NCBI GenBank assembly: GCA_002150815.3
Contig: NDFF03000367.1
Coordinates: 372,001 to 436,000, forward strand
Direction: 5' to 3'
Source: Grammothele lineata
Taxonomy: Eukaryota; Basidiomycota; Agaricomycetes; Polyporales; Polyporaceae
Length of the DNA stretch: 64,000 nucleotides
The notes below the pieces were generated by a model. The model searched no databases. It saw nothing but the letters and a program-made list of their open reading frames with translations, and was not told the origin of the DNA. Position 1 is the stretch's first letter; each line of letters begins with the position of its first letter. Shown one piece after another: positions 57,366 to 64,000 of this stretch. A program made the translations under genes and the position numbers.

Positions 57366-57373
57366 CTTTTATA
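57366..57373 (-). promoter_or_regulatory. TATA box of GST copy 4
   Basis: TATAAAAG on the minus strand, about 103-110 bp upstream of the ATG at 57263. Confidence 0.65.
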
Positions 57374-58219
57374 CCTGGAACAATCTGCCTATGCTGTCCA
57401 TGGGATGCGCCGCAGGGCTTGACGTCGTTGCGGGCCACCCATGACGGGATGGCCTCGCCGTGCTCCAACCTGTAGGACAACCTGTAGAAGCTCGATCTGA
57501 ATGGCGCCCCGCAGAACCAGGAGCGTCGCCTGCGCCAGCCGATGCGCTTGCCGTAATGCCGCACCGTTCTGAGAGACTGTGTGATGGCGCTCGGGTGGTT
57601 CGTGGTTGCGGACGAAGGACGATATACCGACGTCGGGGCGGGAGGGGCGCGGTCCGGCGCCCAGAGGTGGGCGCTTCAAGGCGTTTCCCGAGGGATACCC
57701 CGGTCGCTCGGGGATCGGCCGTTGGGTCCGTACATATCTAGATCTGTCCCATCGTACACAGACGGCGTAGAGAGGGATCTGACATCGCCACACATTTTGC
57801 AATGTGTACAAACGTGGCGTTCAGTTACATCCGGCCGTGCATGGCGGTGCTATCCACCAAGGGTCGCCTGACAAGGTGCAACAACTTGAGGACGAGTCTG
57901 GGATGTTGGTAACGCTGCCTCCTGGTCTTCATCAGGGCTGGAGCACTTGCAACGTCCCATGTAGAACGTTGCATGTACTCTCGCCGGGCTATCGGACAAT
58001 AACAGATGCCAGACCCTCGAACACTACGACCTGAGTCAACGTAGTGTACTGCGCATATGCTGAGATACCTTGGCAAGTGTTCGGGCAGCGCCGGAGGCGG
58101 TACAGGCAGGAGGAAGGCTACTGCGCATATGCGTCAAAGGTTTCCACGCAGTTGAGAGGGACGTAGAGATACAATTACATGGTAGGAACTTGGACTTGGT
58201 ATTGACTACGCATTAGGAG
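57374..58219. other. Intergenic between GST copy 4 and GPN2
   Basis: About 850 bp with no supportable gene. It should hold distal promoter sequence of GST copy 4 and the GPN2 3' UTR. Long spurious frames on both strands around 57390-57810 have family-less translations. Confidence 0.5.
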
Positions 58220-59516
58220 TCAACTTGACACCCCCGTGCCCGAAGGCGGGGCCGCAGTGCGTTCCCGTATCTTGCTATTCTTCAACTTCGCCGCCTCTTC
58301 CTGCACCTTGATGCCCTCTCTACGCCACTGCGCCCTCTCCCACTCGTCCCACTCGTCGCGCGCGTCGATCCAACGTTCCTGAACATCCCGCGCATCCGAG
58401 CGCGGCCCGCGCACCTGTCCGGCAGCGGAAGTCATGAGCGCGTATGTATTGGGGCGTTGAGAGGTGGGCAGGTGCGAGGCATCAACGGTGTCAGGGGGCT
58501 GGCCGTCTGTGGACGGTGGGACGAAGACGCAGCCGTTCGCTTTGTCGATCATGCGCGTGAGGTGCAGCATGGATTCTTTATCCTATACCCGAGATGCAGA
58601 TCAGTCAGCAACGCACTTTTTCTCTGCATGAATTCATACGGGGGCTCATATGAAACTGCGGGAATATGTACTGACCTCGACAGCGAGCGTTTCGAAGCCT
58701 ACAAGCGGAGTATCCTCGATCAGGGAGCATAGAGCCATATTGAGCGCAGCGTAGCGTGGTGTCTGCTGTGTGAGGAGATTCTCTAGATACGACAAGTCCT
58801 GGACTTCGGTGTAATAGTCGAGGTTGAAGTCTACGGAAATGATGGCACCGCGGGTCCGAAGAAGCACGGATATGAGAGGGGCACGCAACAAATAGCGAGA
58901 ACATGACGCACCGAGATCACCGTATTGCCGGATGAGGTCGATTTTGGACAGGACGTTGATATGGGGTAGCTCAAGGTGCAGCATAGCGCGCAGCGAGAGC
59001 ATAAGGACGGAGACGTACTTCGCTGCGTCTGTGACGTAGTGTGCATCGCAAAGGTGGACCGCCGCTAGCTAGTCTGGCATTCAGAAGGTTAGCGACGCAG
59101 TGACGATTTGTGGAAATACATACGCGAAAACCGCTTTTAGAAAGGCGACGGATAATGTTTTTCATGCTTGGATGGTTTGTGCTAAGTTCGACCTGCCCAG
59201 GAAGGTCGAAAAGGACATAGTCGTCCTTGTCGAGCTCTTTGAGTCGATCCTCCAGCCAATCGTAGTTGGCCTCCAGGTATTCCATGCAATACAACATCCC
59301 GCCGTTAGGCCCTAGGCCATACTCCTCCATTACGTCCTCAAGTCTGATGAGGGAAGAGATGTCGATCGCGCATGGATATGGGATGTTCTCATTTGCGGGA
59401 TCGAGGTTGACGATAGCAATGGGGCGATTGAGTGCGGTGAAGAGCTGGTGTTTGCCGTAGCAGTACGTCGATTTCCCACTTCCAGGAGAGCCACATACTA
59501 CCTCTCCAAAAGCCAT
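58220..59516 (-). CDS. GPN2: GPN-loop GTPase 2
   Basis: Cytoplasmic GTPase that with GPN1/GPN3 assists assembly and nuclear import of RNA polymerase II. 355 residues, four exons: 59516-59124, 59068-58912, 58830-58676 and 58582-58220 (1068 nt). P-loop GSPGSGKST at 9-17, IVNLDPANENIPY, the family-defining Gly-Pro-Asn loop (YGLGPNGGMLYCMEYL, GPN at 69-71), switch II DLPGQVELSTNH, and the G4-type NVLSKIDL. The C-terminal 70 residues are charged, with REGIKVQEEAAKLKNS. Usual length is about 310-340; the extra is in the tail. Divergent from RecQ with 308 bp between ATGs. Confidence 0.95.
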
Positions 59517-59824
59517 GGATGTGCCAAGACTACAGCACCGTTATCGAGCGTTGAAAAAGGAGTAGCGAGGACGAGACAGTCGCGGTTGTGGCTGAAGAAG
59601 GGTTTTGATTGCGGGGCGCTTATGCTGTCTTCGCCTATTATCACGTGATCTGGTATACAGCCGCGTCAGAGTCGCGCGGGGCGTGTGGACGCGTTGTTTA
59701 CGCGACTCTCACTATCTCTCGCATCCCTCTCTAGTGACGAATATCGATCATAACCATCTGAAACATCCAGCCGCGTGTCGGAGGTGGTAGAATTGTACCC
59801 TGCTCTCTCAACCTTCAAGCGAGG
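59517..59824. promoter_or_regulatory. Shared 308-bp divergent promoter (GPN2 / RecQ)
   Basis: Two outward-facing ATGs at 59516 (-) and 59825 (+) leave 308 bp for both promoters. ACGCG-type motifs occur in the middle (GGACGCGTTGTTTACGCGAC, 59688-59707) and could link the helicase to S-phase expression. This is inferred from yeast MCB elements. Confidence 0.5.
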
Positions 59825-63289
<3,465 letters not shown>

Positions 63290-63521
63290 GTGTTGTGTAT
63301 TCGACTACATTACTGTACCAGATACTCGCGAGGCCGTTCGCGCCCGTCAATCGAGCTTCGAGGATTGCCCTGTCGCTCCCGTATCGATCCAGATGAACAA
63401 CCGTGTATCCGCTCATAGAGGGCAACCAATGATGATCATTTGGGTAATGAAACGTGTCTAGCCATTCGATGTTACTCTACGCCGAAGCTGACGCCCTACA
63501 TGAATGACACCGTCTGATTCT

Positions 63522-64000
63522 TCAGGGAAGACTCATGAACTTGGCGAGCATCTTCGGAAAGTTAGGCGTACCGAGACCCGTGAGGGGGTCCCAGCCTGGC
63601 GACGCCCTGAACCCGTCCGTGCCGCAGCCTGGGTTTGTGCCGTTGGTGATGTCATTGAAGATTTCTGGGGCGGAGTAGATCTGTGATGTCGCGATATATA
63701 CGAACATCAGCGGACTGCTCTGCTCGAACAGGTTTGTAATAGGAGAGATACATACCACGGGGTTGATCCAGCCGACCGGCCTCTTGCCCACCGCGAGCCG
63801 GGCGTCATTTACCGCGGCGATGAGTGCAGCAAACGTCGGCGTAGCCGCAGACGTGCCAGAGACAGGGTTCAGCCCGCCATCAACGGCAATGGAGTAGTTG
63901 AGCCCGTTCGCCGCGACATCTGGGAAGCCGTAGCCCGTGGTGTTATACACTCCCGCCGGGAGATCCGGCACGTACTTGGCGAGGTACGTCGCGACCGCGT
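63522..64000 (-). CDS. Sedolisin (S53 serine peptidase), 5' part beyond the window
   Basis: C-terminal part of a secreted acid peptidase of the tripeptidyl-peptidase/sedolisin family, which trims peptides outside the cell at low pH. Visible exons: from beyond 64000 down to 63756, and 63680-63522. The first contains YVPDLPAGVYNTTGYGFPDV and the catalytic SGTSAATP box (nucleophile Ser in SGTSA). Splicing joins GWINPV to IYSAPEIFNDITNGTNPGC, whose Asp in FNDIT is the usual calcium ligand, followed by GWDPLTGLGTPNFPKML. The reading ends MSLP-stop at 63522. The catalytic Glu/Asp, propeptide and signal peptide should lie to the right. It is convergent with RecQ, 232 bp apart. Confidence 0.93.
   Translation of the reverse strand, partial: AVATYLAKYVPDLPAGVYNTTGYGFPDVAANGLNYSIAVDGGLNPVSGTSAATPTFAALIAAVNDARLAVGKRPVGWINPVVCISPITNLFEQSSPLMFVYIATSQIYSAPEIFNDITNGTNPGCGTDGFRASPGWDPLTGLGTPNFPKMLAKFMSLP

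Overview
The window is a GC-rich nuclear fragment of a basidiomycete fungus, most likely a wood- or litter-decaying agaricomycete. Three things support this. Almost every gene is broken by many introns of about 45-70 bases with branch points of the CTRAY type. The gene content is eukaryotic (Sec31, condensin CAP-G, Robl dynein light chain, GPN-loop GTPase, RECQL1-type helicase). There is also a secreted-hydrolase and detoxification set typical of saprotrophic fungi: an M36 fungalysin, an S53 sedolisin, a class 3 lipase and four glutathione S-transferases. I rebuilt exons by hand from splice signals, phase and family alignment. For every multi-exon gene I resolved end to end, the exon lengths sum to a whole number of codons.

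Layout. 1-12.4 kb is gene-poor: only a Zn2Cys6 transcription factor (3901-5365, -) and a roadblock dynein light chain (7260-7879, -) are supported. 12.4-15.8 kb holds a Yippee-type zinc protein (-) divergent from allantoinase (+). 16.3-24.1 kb contains a dispersed direct duplication. Copy A (16264-18118) and copy B (22401-24127) each carry one small secreted-protein gene plus the 3' end of a condensin gene. They flank a 1252-residue MYND-finger protein (18350-22311). Each copy has kept one half and lost the other: the secreted gene is intact only in A, and the condensin gene only in B, where it continues to 27489. A 302-bp spacer separates condensin from a divergent, very long RING-H2 protein (27792-31804). 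Next come thymine-DNA glycosylase (-), fungalysin (+), an ICMT-like methyltransferase (-) and a class 3 lipase (-). 45.5-50.6 kb is Sec31 (-).

51.0-57.3 kb is a same-strand tandem array of four glutathione S-transferase paralogs. They share an exon pattern of 39 / 126-132 / 498-501 / 51 nt and a TATA-like element about 103-116 bp upstream of each ATG. 58.2-63.3 kb holds GPN2 (-) divergent from a 16-exon RecQ helicase (+). The window ends inside a sedolisin (-).

Functional threads: secreted proteolysis and lipolysis, electrophile detoxification, genome maintenance (condensin, TDG, RecQ), ER-Golgi transport and purine catabolism. I see no operon-like pathway cluster. The most unusual features are the reciprocal decay of the duplication, an excess of GC-AG introns (6 of about 88), a 6-nt microexon in RecQ, and a glutathione S-transferase copy whose first intron has lost a usable donor.
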